Below are positions 26,602-38,000 of a stretch of DNA of 64,000 nucleotides, piece by piece. The notes beneath the pieces were generated by a model. That model was given only the letters and a program-made list of their open reading frames with translations. It did no database searches and was not told the origin of the DNA. Position 1 is the first letter of the stretch. Each line of letters starts with the position of its first letter. This DNA is from Leptodactylus fallax. Taxonomy: Eukaryota > Chordata > Amphibia > Anura > Leptodactylidae. The stretch is from positions 1,025,001-1,089,000 of the forward strand of contig CAMRHE010000463.1 in assembly GCA_947044405.1 (NCBI GenBank), given 5' to 3'. A program made the translations under genes and the position numbers.

Positions 26602-26613
26602 AGTGGGGGGGAA
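26599..26613 (+). promoter_or_regulatory. Polypurine tract of the Ty3-type element
   Basis: A purine-rich stretch (TAAAGTGGGGGGGAA) runs from the pol stop codon to two bases before the 3' LTR TGTAAG. It is in the expected place for plus-strand priming. Confidence 0.8.
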
Positions 26614-26615
26614 TA

Positions 26616-27592
26616 TGTAAGAGACAGCCAATGTTGTCCTAAGCTTCATTTGTCTGTATAAACTGTTAATGTTGAATGTATTTCTGTGATTCTGTTCCTT
26701 TAAGACAGCAGCCATTGTAATTGTGACATGATGCTGGAGTGACTTCCCCCCCCCTTTTATGTCAGCCTGCCTGTTCTGCAGACAGAGTGTGAGCAGAGAA
26801 GCAGGAAGTGACGAGACAGAGAGCAGCAGCCATCTTGGCAAGTGTTGTATTGAACTGGTGTGGAGATTTTTCTGTACAGCTAAGCTGTATCTTGGTCCAG
26901 AGACAAACAGGGTGTAGGGAGACAACAGGACTAGTGAGTCCACGTGAAAGGAACTGTGCTCAGTGGCTGATCAGTGAGACTGACATTGTGACTGTGTATA
27001 TGGATACCACAGATAGAGACTCGCAGTGCTGTTGATGTACTGGACAGCACCTGCTAAATCCCGGCTTACATCCCAGCTCAGTGTATGGATTCGGCAGGAC
27101 TGTCAGTGTGCTGAGTGGAATCTGCTGTTGGATTACATTGCATTCAGTTGGTTTCCCTGTCTGTTAAAGAGGACTTCATTTCTCCCAAGATCCTGATAAC
27201 CGTGAGGAGAGGACGCTTCACTATAAAAGAAAGGACCGACTTTGGGCCCCACCGCGCGCTTCTACAGACTGTAAGCGGTCCACCTGGACCACTGGGGAAA
27301 AGGGGGTGCACCCAAATGTGATGTCAGGGTCAGTTAGGGATAGTTTTGAGTATATTGTTCATTCAGTGTCCATACTGCAGAAGTGGACAGAGTAAAAGTA
27401 GAAACCATTGCAGAATTTGCCTTGAAATTGTTCATGCTATATTGTATATTTTGCTTGTCTTTATCCCTGTCATTTTACCTTCAAATAGTCTTTATTAACT
27501 TATAGTAAATATATATTCTTTTCTTGAACTACCGCGTGTGCGTTCATTTCTGGTTGCGGAGTCCAAACCACCTGCCTTGCTCTCGGTTCACA
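26616..27592 (+). repeat. 3' LTR of the Ty3-type element
   Basis: A 977-bp LTR from TGTAAGAGACAGCC to TTCACA, co-linear with the 5' LTR. Differences include a longer C-run near 26744, GGG for AAG near 26917 and several single substitutions. It is followed by the right target duplication AGGC at 27593-27596 and the resumed minisatellite. Confidence 0.95.
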
Positions 27593-29556
27593 AGGCTACA
27601 CTGTGTATGGAGGGGGCTACACTGTGTATGGGGGGAGGCTACACTGTGTATGGGGGGAGGCTACACTGTGTATGGAGGGGGCTACACTGTGTATGGGGGG
27701 GAAGCTACACTGTGTATGGGGGAGGCTACACTGTGTATGGAGGGGGCTACACTGTGTATGGGGGGGAAGCTACACTGTGTATGGGGGAGGCTACTCTGTG
27801 TATGGGGGAGGCTACACTGTGTATGGGGGGGAAGCTACACTGTGTATGGGGGAGGCTACACTGTGTATGGGGGGAGGCTACACTGTGTATGGAGGGGGCT
27901 ACACTGTGTATGGGGGGGAAGCTACACTGTGTATGGGGGGAAGCTACACTGTGTATGGGGGGAGGCTACACGGTGTATGGGGGGAAGCTACACTGTGTAT
28001 GGAGGGGGCTACACTGTGTATGGGGGGGAAGCTACACTGTGTATGGGGGGAGGCTACACTGTGTATGGGGGAGGCTACACTGTATGGGGGGGAGGCTACA
28101 CTGTGTATGGAGGGGGCTACACTGTGTATGGGGGGAGGCTACACTGTGTATGGGGGAGGCTACACTGTGTATGGGGGAGGCTACACTGTGTACGGGGGGA
28201 GGCTACTCTTTGCATGGGGGGAGGCTACACTGTGTATGGAAGAGGCTACACTGTGTATGGGGGCTAGGCTACACTGTGTATGGAGGGGGCTACACTGTAT
28301 GGAGGGGGCTACTCTGTGTATGGGGGAGGCTACACTGTGTATGGAGGGGGCTACACTGTATGGAGGGGGCTACTCTGTGTATGGGGGGAGGCTACACTGT
28401 GTATGGGGGAGGCTACACTGTGTATGGGGGGAGGCTACTCTGTGTATGGGGGAGGCTACACGGTGTATGGAGGGAGGCTACACTGTGTATGGGGGAGGCT
28501 ACTCTGTGTATGGGGGAGGCTACACTGTGTATGGCGGGAGGATACTCTGTGTATGGGGGGAGGCTACACTGTGTATGGGGGGAGGCTACACTGTGTATGG
28601 GGGGGAGGCTACACTGTGTATGGGGTAGGCTACACTGTGTATGGGGGAGGCTACACTGTGTATGGGGGAGGCTACACTGTGTATGGGGGAGGCTACACTG
28701 TGTATGGAGGGAGTTACACTGTGTATGGAGGGGGCTACACTGTGTATGGGGGGAGGCTATACGGTGTATGGGGGAGGCTACACTGTGTATGGGGGGAAGC
28801 TACACTGTGTATGGGGGGAGGCTACACTGTGAATGGGGGGAGGCTATACGGTGTATGGGGGAGGCTACACTGTGTATGGGAGGAGGCTACACTGTGTATG
28901 GGGGGAGGCTACACTGTGTATGGAGGGGGCTACACTGTGTATGGGGGGGAGGCTACACTGTGTACGGGAGGAGGCTACACTGTGTATGGAGGGGGCTACA
29001 CTGTGTATGGAGGGGGCTACACTGTGTATGGGGGGGAGGCTACACGGTGTATGGGGGGGAAGCTACACTGTGTATGGAGGGGGCTACACTGTGTATGGGG
29101 GTGAGGCTACACGGTGTATGGGGGGGAAGCTACACTGTGTATGGGGGGAGGCTACACTGTGTATGGGGGGGAGGCTACACTGTGTATGGGGGGGAGGCTA
29201 CACTGTGTATGGGGGGAGGCTACACTGTGTATGGGGGGGAGGCTACACTGTGTATGGGGGAGGCTACACTGTGTATGGGGGGGAGGCTACACTGTGTATG
29301 GGGGGAGGCTACACTGTGTATGGGGGAGGCTACACTGTGTATGGGGGGAGGCTACACTGTGTATGGGGGGGAGGCTACACTGTGTATGGGGGGGAGGCTA
29401 CACTGTGTATGGGGGGAGGCTACACTGTGTATGGAGGGGGCTACACTGTGTATGGGGGGGAGGCTACACTGTGTATGGGGGGAGGCTACACTGTGTATGG
29501 GGGAGGCTACACTGTGTATGGGGGGAGGCTACACTGTGTATGGGGGGAGGATACAC
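27593..29556. repeat. G-rich 21-22-bp minisatellite, right part
   Basis: Continuation of the array at 1930-20434, in the same phase once the LTR element is removed. It consists almost only of the GGCTACACTGTGTATGG subtype, with G-runs of 4-8. It ends at a GGATACACAGCT variant, after which the 63-bp satellite begins. Confidence 0.95.
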
Positions 29557-31043
29557 AGCTAAGTACCCCTATATAATTATGTGTATATAATGGCCATATG
29601 TAGTGCCCCTGCCCCAGACCGCTTAGTACCCCTATATTAGGATGTGTATATAATGGCCATATGTAGTGCCCCTGCCCCAGACCGCTTAGTACCCCTATAT
29701 TAGGATGTGTATATAATGGCCATATGTAGTGCCCCTGCCCCAGACCGCTTAGTACCCCTATATAATTATGTGTATATAATGGGCATATGTAGTGCCCCTG
29801 CCCCAGACCGCTTAGTACCCCTATATTAGGATGTGTATATAATGGCCATATGTAGTGCCCCTGCCCCAGACCACTTAGTACCCATATATTAGGATGTGTA
29901 TATAATGGCCATATGTAGTGCCCCTGCCCCAGACCGCTTAGTACCCCTATATTAGGATGTGTATATAATGGCCATATGTAGTGCCCCTGCCCCAGACCGC
30001 TTAGTACCCCTATATTAGGATGTGTATATAATGGCCATATGTAGTGCCCCTGCCCCAGACCACTTAGTACCCATATATTAGGATGTGTATATAATGGCCA
30101 TATGTAGTGCCCCTGCCCCAGACCGCTTAGTACCCATATATTAGGATGTGTATATAATGGCCATATGTAGTGCCCCTGCCCCAGACCACTTAGTACCCCT
30201 ATATTAGGATGTGTATGTAATGGCCATATGTAGTGCCCCTGCCCCAGACCACTTAGTACCCATATATTAGGATGTGTATATAATGGCCATATGTAGTGCC
30301 CCTACCCCAGACCGCTTAGTACCCCTATATTAGGATGTGTATATAATGGCCATATGTAGTGCCCCTGCCCCAGACCACTTAGTACCCATATATTAGGATG
30401 TGTATATAATGGCCATATGTAGTGCCCCTTCCCCAGACCGCTTAGTACCCATATATTAGGATGTGTATATAATGGCCATATGTAGTGCCCCTGCCCCAGA
30501 CCGCTTAGTACCCCTATATTAGGATGTGTATATAATGGCCATATGTAGTGCCCCTGCCCCAGACCGCTTAGTACCCCTATATTAGGATGTGTATATAATG
30601 GCCATATGTAGTGCCCCTGCCCCAGACCGCTTAGTACCCCTATATTAGGATGTGTATATAATGGCCATATGTAGTGCCCCTGCCCCAGACCACTTAGTAC
30701 CCATATATTAGGATGTGTATATAATGGCCATATGTAGTGCCCCTGCCCCAGACCGCTTAGTACCCATATATTAGGATGTGTATATAATGGCCATATGTAG
30801 TGCCCCTGCCCCAGACCACTTAGTACCCCTATATTAGGATGTGTATGTAATGGCCATATGTAGTGCCCCTGCCCCAGACCGCTTAGTACCCCTATATTAG
30901 GATGTGTATATAATGGCCATATGTAGTGCCCCTGCCCCAGACCGCTTAGTACCCCTATATTAGGATGTGTATATAATGGCCATATGTAGTGCCCCTGCCC
31001 CAGACCGCTTAGTACCCCTATATTAGGATGTGTATGTAATGGC
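29557..31043. repeat. 63-bp satellite array
   Basis: About 23 tandem copies of a 63-bp unit containing AGTACCCCTATATTAGGATG, TATATAATGGCCATATGTAG and TGCCCCTGCCCCAGACC. The 63-base spacing is exact between most copies. Recurrent variants are CGCTT/CACTT and CCCCTATATT/CCCATATATT. These variants alternate in blocks, suggesting multi-unit duplications. No coding potential is seen. Confidence 0.96.
31036..31043. other. 8-bp target duplication of the hAT-type element, left copy
   Basis: GTAATGGC at 31036-31043 is repeated exactly at 32259-32266 on the other side of the element. It is part of the 63-bp satellite unit. Confidence 0.85.
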
Positions 31044-32258
31044 TAGAGATGACTGAATCGAAGCTGACGAAGTGGAATTCGATAAGAATTTCAGGAAATC
31101 TTCGATTTGCATTGATTCTGGATTTCCTCACATTTCGTGGTAACAAATTGCACAGCTCTGATCGGGGGTTTTAACTCCTTGGATGCCGCGGTCAAACATG
31201 ACCGCGGCATCCAAGGGGTTCCGCCATGCTACCTGTCCCCCTTGGTACCCCCCACGGTGGTTAAAAATAAAAAAAAAATACTGATACTCACCTGTCCTGG
31301 GCTCAGCAGTAACTCTGGAGCTCTTCCGGCCTTCCCCAGGCCTCACTGCTGGGGCCTAGGATTTTTTGCCCCAGCGGTCACCTGGAGTGTGCCGGCGTAA
31401 TGACGTCATCGTGCCCCCACGTGACCACTGACGCCCAATCACAGGCCCCAGCAGCGACGTCTGTGGAGCAGGACTTAATTCGGAAGGAAGAAGAGGAGCG
31501 AGGCGGATGGTCAGACATCTGAGTTCCCAGGAGAGGTGAGGTGAGTATAAGTGTTTGTTATTTTTAATCACTTCCCCTGGGTCTCCGATTATTATAATCT
31601 GGGGTCTGAGGAGACCTCCGAGTATAATAATAGCACCAGCATTAGGAAGGGGGGGGGGGTCTTTTTTTTTTTTTTTTACATTTTTTCTTTTTGTCCCCAT
31701 AGGTTATTGAAGTAGCGATATCTGATTGCTGATTCAATAGGTATATGCTGCAATACACGTGTATTGCAGTATATAGTAGGCTGTCAGCCCGTGCAGACAC
31801 ATATAGCCTGACAGTCTCCATTCAGGATCAACCAGGTATGTGGAGGGACAGCGATGTGGCAGACCCCGGGCTGTCGCATAGGAGCAGCGGCACCCCCCGT
31901 GATTGGGGGGGCTGATCGGGACCCCAATATATAATAAAAACCCCTGAGATGCCACAATCATGTTTGACCACGGCATCTCAGGGGTTAACACCCACGATTA
32001 GAGCTCAGCTCCGACCGGGGGTGTTAGAGGACAGTGTCAGCCGTTACATACAGCTGGGTGCACACACAGTTTCTGTATACGTATCATGCTTCCACCGTGG
32101 TTTGTGGGAAGTCCTTCCCAGCAGCGCTGTACTATTAGGATGGATTTTGGGAAGGGGTTTACGCGATTCGCTGCAAATTAATTCGTATAAAATCAAATTG
32201 TTTTGGAAACTTCGGAGAATCAGTCTAATTGAATTTTTGAAAAATTCGCTCATCTCTA
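31044..32258. mobile_element. Non-autonomous hAT-type DNA transposon, 1.2 kb
   Basis: The element starts TAGAGATGA and ends TCATCTCTA, giving short inverted termini, and it is flanked by exact 8-bp duplications (GTAATGGC). An 8-bp target duplication with TAGAG-type ends is characteristic of the hAT superfamily. Subterminal sequence is also inverted: a module containing GATGCCGCGGTCAAACATGA near 31181 recurs in diverged reverse orientation near 31945-31980. No transposase-like frame is visible, so it would depend on a transposase supplied elsewhere. The interior includes G and T homopolymers near 31649-31680. Confidence 0.8.
31177..31216. repeat. Perfect 18-bp-stem palindrome in the hAT-type element
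   Basis: Positions 31177-31194 are the exact reverse complement of 31199-31216, with the 4-base loop AACA. The diverged partner near the other end has 13-bp arms at 31941-31953 and 31972-31984. Such subterminal hairpins could aid DNA folding during transposition, but this is inference. Confidence 0.9.
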
Positions 32259-32448
32259 GTAATGGCCAAATGTAGTGCCCCTGCCCTAGACAGCTTAGTA
32301 CCCCTATATAATAATGTGTATATACAGTGCCTTGCGAAAGTATTCGGCCCCCTTATAAATAATAGCCCCTTTAACAATACCCTCCTTACAAAGTTTCCCT
32401 CTTATAAATAAAAAACACCTCATTATAATAGCCGCCTCTCTATATATA
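32259..32448. other. Satellite remnant plus a stray Tc1-type terminus
   Basis: 32259-32324 continues the 63-bp satellite after the hAT-type element. At 32325-32352 CAGTGCCTTGCGAAAGTATT and the following bases match the first 28 or so bases of the Tc1 element that starts at 32449. The intervening AT-rich 95 bp repeat the word CTTATAAATAA and have no counterpart in the Tc1 element. It is either a truncated earlier insertion or an end-duplication. Confidence 0.6.
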
Positions 32449-34023
32449 CAGTGCCTTACGAAAGTATTCGCCCCCCTTGAACTTTTCAACCTTTTGCCAC
32501 ATTTCAGGCTTCAAACATAAGGATATAAAATTTTAATTTTTTGGTGAAGAATCAACAAGTGGGACACAATCGTGAAGTGGAACGAAATTTATTGGTTATT
32601 TTAATCTTTTGTAAAAAATAAAAAACTGAAAAGTGGGGCGTGCAATATTATTCGGCCCCTTTACTTTCAGTGCAGCAAACTCAGTCCAGAAGTTCAGTGA
32701 GGATCTCTGAATGATCCAATGTTGTCCTAAATGACTGATGATAAATATAATCCACCTGTGTGTACAAGTCTCCGTATAAATGCACCTGCTCTGTGATAGG
32801 CTCAGGGTTCTGTTTAAATCGCAGAGAGCATCATGAAGACCAAGGAACACACCAGGCAGGTCCCTGATACTGTTGTGGAGAAGTTTAAAGCCGGATTTGG
32901 ATACAAAAAGATTTCCCAAACTTTAAACATCCCAAGGAGCACTGTGCAAGCGATCATATTGAAATGGAAGGAGCATCAGACCACTGCAAATCTACCAAGA
33001 CCCGGCCGTCCCTCTAAACTTTCATCTCAGACAAGGAGAAGACTGATCAGAGATGCAGCCAAGAGGCCCATGATCACTCTGGATGAACTGCAGAGATCTA
33101 CAGCTGAGGTGGGAGAGTCTGTCCATAGGACAACAATCAGTCGTACACTGCACAAATCTGGCCTTTATGGAAGAGTGGCAAGAAGAAAGCCATTTCTCAA
33201 AGATATCCATAAAAAGCCACCTGGGAGACACCAAACATGTGGAAGAAGGTGCTCTGCTCAGATGGAACCAAAATCCAACTTTTTGGCCACAATGCAAAAC
33301 GATATGTTTGGCGTAAAAGCAACACAGCTCATCCCCCTGAACACACCATCCCCACTGTCACACATGGTGGGGGCAGCATCATGGTTTGGGCCTGCTTTTC
33401 TTCAGCAGGGACAGGGAAGATGGTTAAAATTGATGGGAAGATGGATGGAGCCAAATACAGGACCATTCTGGAAGAAAACCTGTTGGAGTCTGCAAAAGAC
33501 CTGAGACCGGGACGGAGATTTATCTTCCAACAAGACAATGATCCCAAACATAAAGCCAAATCTACAATGGAATGGTTCCCAAATAAACGTATCCAGGTGT
33601 TAGAATGGCCAAGTCAAAGTCCAGACCTGAATCCAATCGAGAATCTGTGGAAAGAGCTGAAAACTGCTGTTCACAAACGCTCTCCATCCAACCTCACTGA
33701 GCTCCAGCTGTTTTCCAAGGAAGAATGGGCAAGAACTGATAGAGACAACCCCAAGCGACTTGTAGCTGTAATCGCAGCAAAAGGGGGCGCTACAAAGTAT
33801 TAACTTAAGGGGGCCGAATAATTTTGCACGCCCCACTTTTTAGTTTTTTATTTTTTACAAAAGTTTAAAATATCCAATAAATTTCATTCCACTTCACGAT
33901 TGTGTCCCACTTGTTGTTGATTCTTCACCAAAAATTTAAAATTTTATATCTTTATGTTTGAAGCCTGAAATGTGGCAAAAGGTTGAAAAGTTCAAGGGAG
34001 CCGAATACTTTCACAAGGCACTG
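32449..34023 (+). mobile_element. Tc1-type DNA transposon, decayed
   Basis: A 1575-bp element flanked by TA dinucleotides (32447-32448 and 34024-34025). Its ends begin CAGTGCCTT and finish AAGGCACTG. The inverted repeats are long, over 200 bp: the CACAATCGTGAAGTGGAACG region near 32565 recurs inverted near 33885. One transposase-derived region lies between. TA duplication, long inverted repeats and a DD34E transposase are Tc1/mariner hallmarks. It sits within the 63/40-bp satellite. Confidence 0.92.
32833..33803 (+). pseudogene. Tc1 transposase, frameshifted
   Basis: The N-terminal part (32833 to about 33220) has the helix-turn-helix DNA-binding region typical of Tc1 transposases and the GRPSKLS (GRPR-type) motif. 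The catalytic part continues in another frame to 33803. Catalytic residues can be followed: Asp codon at 33261 (CSDGTK, where the family usually has Glu after Asp), Asp at 33534 (QQDNDPKH) and Glu at 33639 (PIENLW), with 34 residues between the last two. Around 33205-33237 the reading frame changes, and the region seems shorter than in intact relatives, suggesting a small deletion. It is unlikely to encode an active transposase. Confidence 0.88.
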
Positions 34024-34345
34024 TAATGGCCATATGTAGTGCCCCTGCCCCAGACCGCTTTGTACCCCTATATAAGGATGTGTATATACGTAGTGCCCCT
34101 GTATAATAATGTGTATACTGTATAATGGCCATACGTAGTGCCCCTATATAATAATGTGTATATAATGGCCATACGTAGTGCCCCTATATAATAATGTGTA
34201 TATAATGGCCATACGTAGTGCCCCTATATAATAATGTGTATATAATGGCCATACGTAGTGCCCCTATATAATAATGTGTATATAATGGCCATACGTAGTG
34301 CCCCTATATAATAATGTGTATATAATGGCCATACGTAGTGCCCCT
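34024..34345. repeat. Shortened 40-bp form of the satellite
   Basis: After one more 63-bp-type unit, a 40-bp unit (TATAATGGCCATACGTAGTG plus CCCCTATATAATAATGTGTA) repeats about five times with almost no variation. It equals the 63-bp unit minus a stretch covering CTGCCCCAGACCGCTTAGTA. The homogeneous copies suggest recent expansion of a deleted unit. Confidence 0.92.
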
Positions 34346-35040
34346 GGTGATATCACAGGGGCCCCTGTATTTCACCCGCCAGGGCCCCGGTCTTAGCACT
34401 GCTGACATCTCTCTCCTGGCGCTGGTGTCTGCAGTCTGTTTCCAGCAGGAAGTGTTTGGCCCCCACTCCAGGGGCCACAGAGCTGTCACACACATTCCGG
34501 CATGTAGAGGAAACGTTGTGCGGCTTGTGGATCAGGAGCAGCGCCTGTCACACACATGTCGCCCTGTCACCGCACCCGGGACTAATAAAAGATGCTGGAA
34601 GCTAATAAAAGAGCCCCAGCTGCTGCACAGGCCGCCCTTAACCCTTCCTCTCCCTGCAGCATGGAGTCCAGGACATGGCTGACTGCAGACCAGAGATTCA
34701 CCACACTGTCGCATATACATGTAAGACATCTGTGGCTCTGGGAAAGCTGGGTGACCAACATGGCTGCCAGTGCGACTTAAAATGTGTCATCACACAGCTT
34801 TCCTGTACTCCGGAATTGTGAATCCCCCTCCTTGTGTAAGTCCGCCTCCTACGACTATTACCATCCAGGACCCTGGACAAGCTTCTGAGCACATGTAGGG
34901 CGGCTGCCATGTGGGTTATCACACAGCTTTCTCAAGAGCAGATAAAGATATTGACAACTCCCAAATCCCAAACCAGAAGTGTTTGTCACATTTCACACTG
35001 CAGCCCCACAACTATGGTGCAAGACGACAGGGCACACAGA
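34346..35040. other. Low-copy intergenic sequence, no gene recognised
   Basis: About 700 bp of balanced composition. A pyrimidine tract with CAG at about 34640-34659 followed by 60 bases and GTAAGA at 34720 has the look of a small exon, but the open frame shows no domain. Two related words, GCTGCCA...TCACACAGCTTTC, occur near 34763 and 34905. I can support no gene here. Confidence 0.5.
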
Positions 35041-38000
35041 GGTATCACACCAGCCATACTGAGGATCACACCATACCAAGGATCACACCTTACTATACCG
35101 AGGATCACACCATACCATACTAAGAAGCACACCATACCGAAGATCACACCATACCAAGGATCACACCTTACTATACCAAGGATCACACCAGCCATACCGA
35201 GTATCACACCATACCAAGGATCACACCTTACTATACCAAGGATCACACCTTACTATACCAAGGATCACACCAGCCATACCGAGGATCACACCATACCAAG
35301 GATCACACCTTACTATACCGAGGATCACACCATACCATACTAAGAAGCACACCATACCGAAGATCACACCATACCAAGGATCACACCTTACTATACCAAG
35401 GATCACACCAGCCATACCGAGTATCACACCATACCAAGGATCACACCTTACTATACCGAGGATCACACCATACCATACTAAGAAGCACACCATACCGAAG
35501 ATCACACCATACCAAGGATCACACCTTACTATACCAAGGATCACACCTTACTATACCAAGGATCACACCAGCCATACCGAGGATCACACCATACCAAGGA
35601 TCACACCTTACTATACCGAGGATCACACCATACCATACTAAGAAGCACACCATACCGAAGATCACACCATACCAAGGATCACACCTTACTATACCAAGGA
35701 TCACACCAGCCATACCGAGTATCACACCATACCATACTAAGAAGCACACCAGACCAAGTATCACACCATACCAAGGATCACACCTTACTATACCAAGGAT
35801 CACACCTTACTATACCAAGAATCACACCAGCCATACCGAGTATCACACCATACCAAGGATCACGCCTTACTATACCAAGGATCACACCTTACTATACCAA
35901 GGATCACACCAGCCATACCGAGTATCACACCAGCCATACTGAGGATCACACCATACCAAGGATCACACCTTACTATACCGAGGATCACACCATACCATAC
36001 TAAGAAGCACACCATACCGAAGATCACACCATACCAAGGATCACACCTTACTATACCAAGGATCACACCAGCCATACCGAGTATCACACCATACCATACT
36101 AAGAAGCACACCATACCGAGTATCACACCATACCAAGGATCACGCCTTACTATACCAAGGATCACACCTTACTATACCAAGGATCACACCAGCCATACCG
36201 AGTATCACACCAGCCATACTGAGGATCACACCATACCAAGGATCACACCTTACTATACCGAGGATCACACCATACCATACTAAGAAGCACCCCATACCGA
36301 AGATCACACCATACCAAGGATCACACCTTACTATACCAAGGATCACACCAGCCATACCGAGTATCACACCATACCATACTAAGAAGCACACCATACCGAG
36401 TATCACACCATACCAAGGATCACGCCTTACTATACCAAGGATCACACCTTACTATACCAAGGATCACACCAGCCATACCGAGTATCACACCAGCCATACT
36501 GAGGATCACACCATACCAAGGATCACACCTTACTATACCGAGGATCACACCATACCATACTAAGAAGCACACCATACCGAAGATCACACCATACCAAGGA
36601 TCACACTTTACTATACCAAGGATCACACCTTACTATACCAAGGATCACACCAGCCATACCGAGGATCACACCATACCAAGGATCACACCTTACTATACCG
36701 AGGATCACACCATACCAAGGATCACACCTTACTATACCGAGGATCACACCATACCAAGGATCACACCTTACTATACCGAGGATCACACCATACCATACTA
36801 AGAAGCACACCATACCGAAGATCACACCATACCAAGGATCACACCTTACTATACCAAGGATCACACCAGCCATACCGAGTATCACACCATACCATACTAA
36901 GAAGCACACCATACCGAGTATCACACCATACCAAGGATCACACCTTACTATACCAAGGATCACACCTTACTATACCAAGGATCACACCAGCCATACCGAG
37001 TATCACACCATACCAAGGATCACGCCTTACTATACCAAGAATCACACCTTACTATACCAAGGATCACACCAGCCATACCGAGTATCACACCATACCATAC
37101 TAAGAAGCACACCATACCGAGTATCACACCATACCAAGGATCACACCTTACTATACCAAGGATCACACCTTACTATACCAAGGATCACACCAGCCATACC
37201 GAGTATCACACCATACCAAGGATCACGCCTTACTATACCAAGGATCACACCTTACTATACCAAGGATCACACCAGCCATACCGAGTATCACACCAGCCAT
37301 ACTGAGGATCACACCATACCAAGGATCACACCTTACTATACCGAGGATCACACCATACCATACTAAGAAGCACACCATACCGAAGATCACACCATACCAA
37401 GGATCACACCTTACTATACCAAGGATCACACCTTACTATACCGAGGATCACACCAGCCATACCGAGTATCACACCATACCAAGGATCACACCTTACTATA
37501 CCAAGGATCACACCATACTAAGAAGCACACCATACCATACTAAGAAGCACACCATACCATACCAAGGATCACACTGTACCAAGGATCACACCTTACTATA
37601 CCGAGGATCACACCATACCATACTAAGAAGCACACCATACCATACTAAGAAGCACACCATACCGAAGATCACACCATACCAAGGATCACACCTTACTATA
37701 CCAAGGATCACACCTTACTATACCAAGGATCACACCATACTAAGAAGCACACCATACCATACTAAGAAGCACACCATACCATATCAAGGATCACACTGTA
37801 CCAAGGATCACACCTTACGATACCGAGGATCACACCAGCCATACCGAGGATCACACCTTACTATACCAAGTATCACACCAGCCATACCGAGGATCACACC
37901 TTACTATACCAAGTATCACACCAGCCATACCGCGGATCACACCATACCATGGATCACACCATCCATACCAAGTATCACACCAGCCATACCAAGGATCACA

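Larger units (their letters stand above)
20435..27592 (+). mobile_element. Ty3-type LTR retrotransposon, nearly complete
   Basis: A 7158-bp element with TG...CA LTRs, a tRNA primer site, gag, a long pol and a polypurine tract. It is inserted in the G-rich minisatellite: AGGC lies immediately before it (20431-20434) and again immediately after it (27593-27596), and removing the element plus one copy restores the repeat phase. The RT, RNase H, integrase order is that of Ty3/gypsy elements. No env frame lies between the pol stop and the 3' LTR. By eye the two LTRs differ at roughly 18-20 positions plus a small C/T-run indel, about 2 percent, so the insertion is fairly young. The only coding lesion I see is a one-base frame change in gag. 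Confidence 0.95.

Noticed and set aside
20435..27592. Endogenous retrovirus with env
   Set aside because: Pol ends immediately before the polypurine tract and no further frame exists. Integrase and RT motifs are of the Ty3 type.
29557..31043. CRISPR-like array
   Set aside because: Direct 63-bp tandem copies with no unique spacers, in eukaryotic DNA with transposons. It is a satellite.
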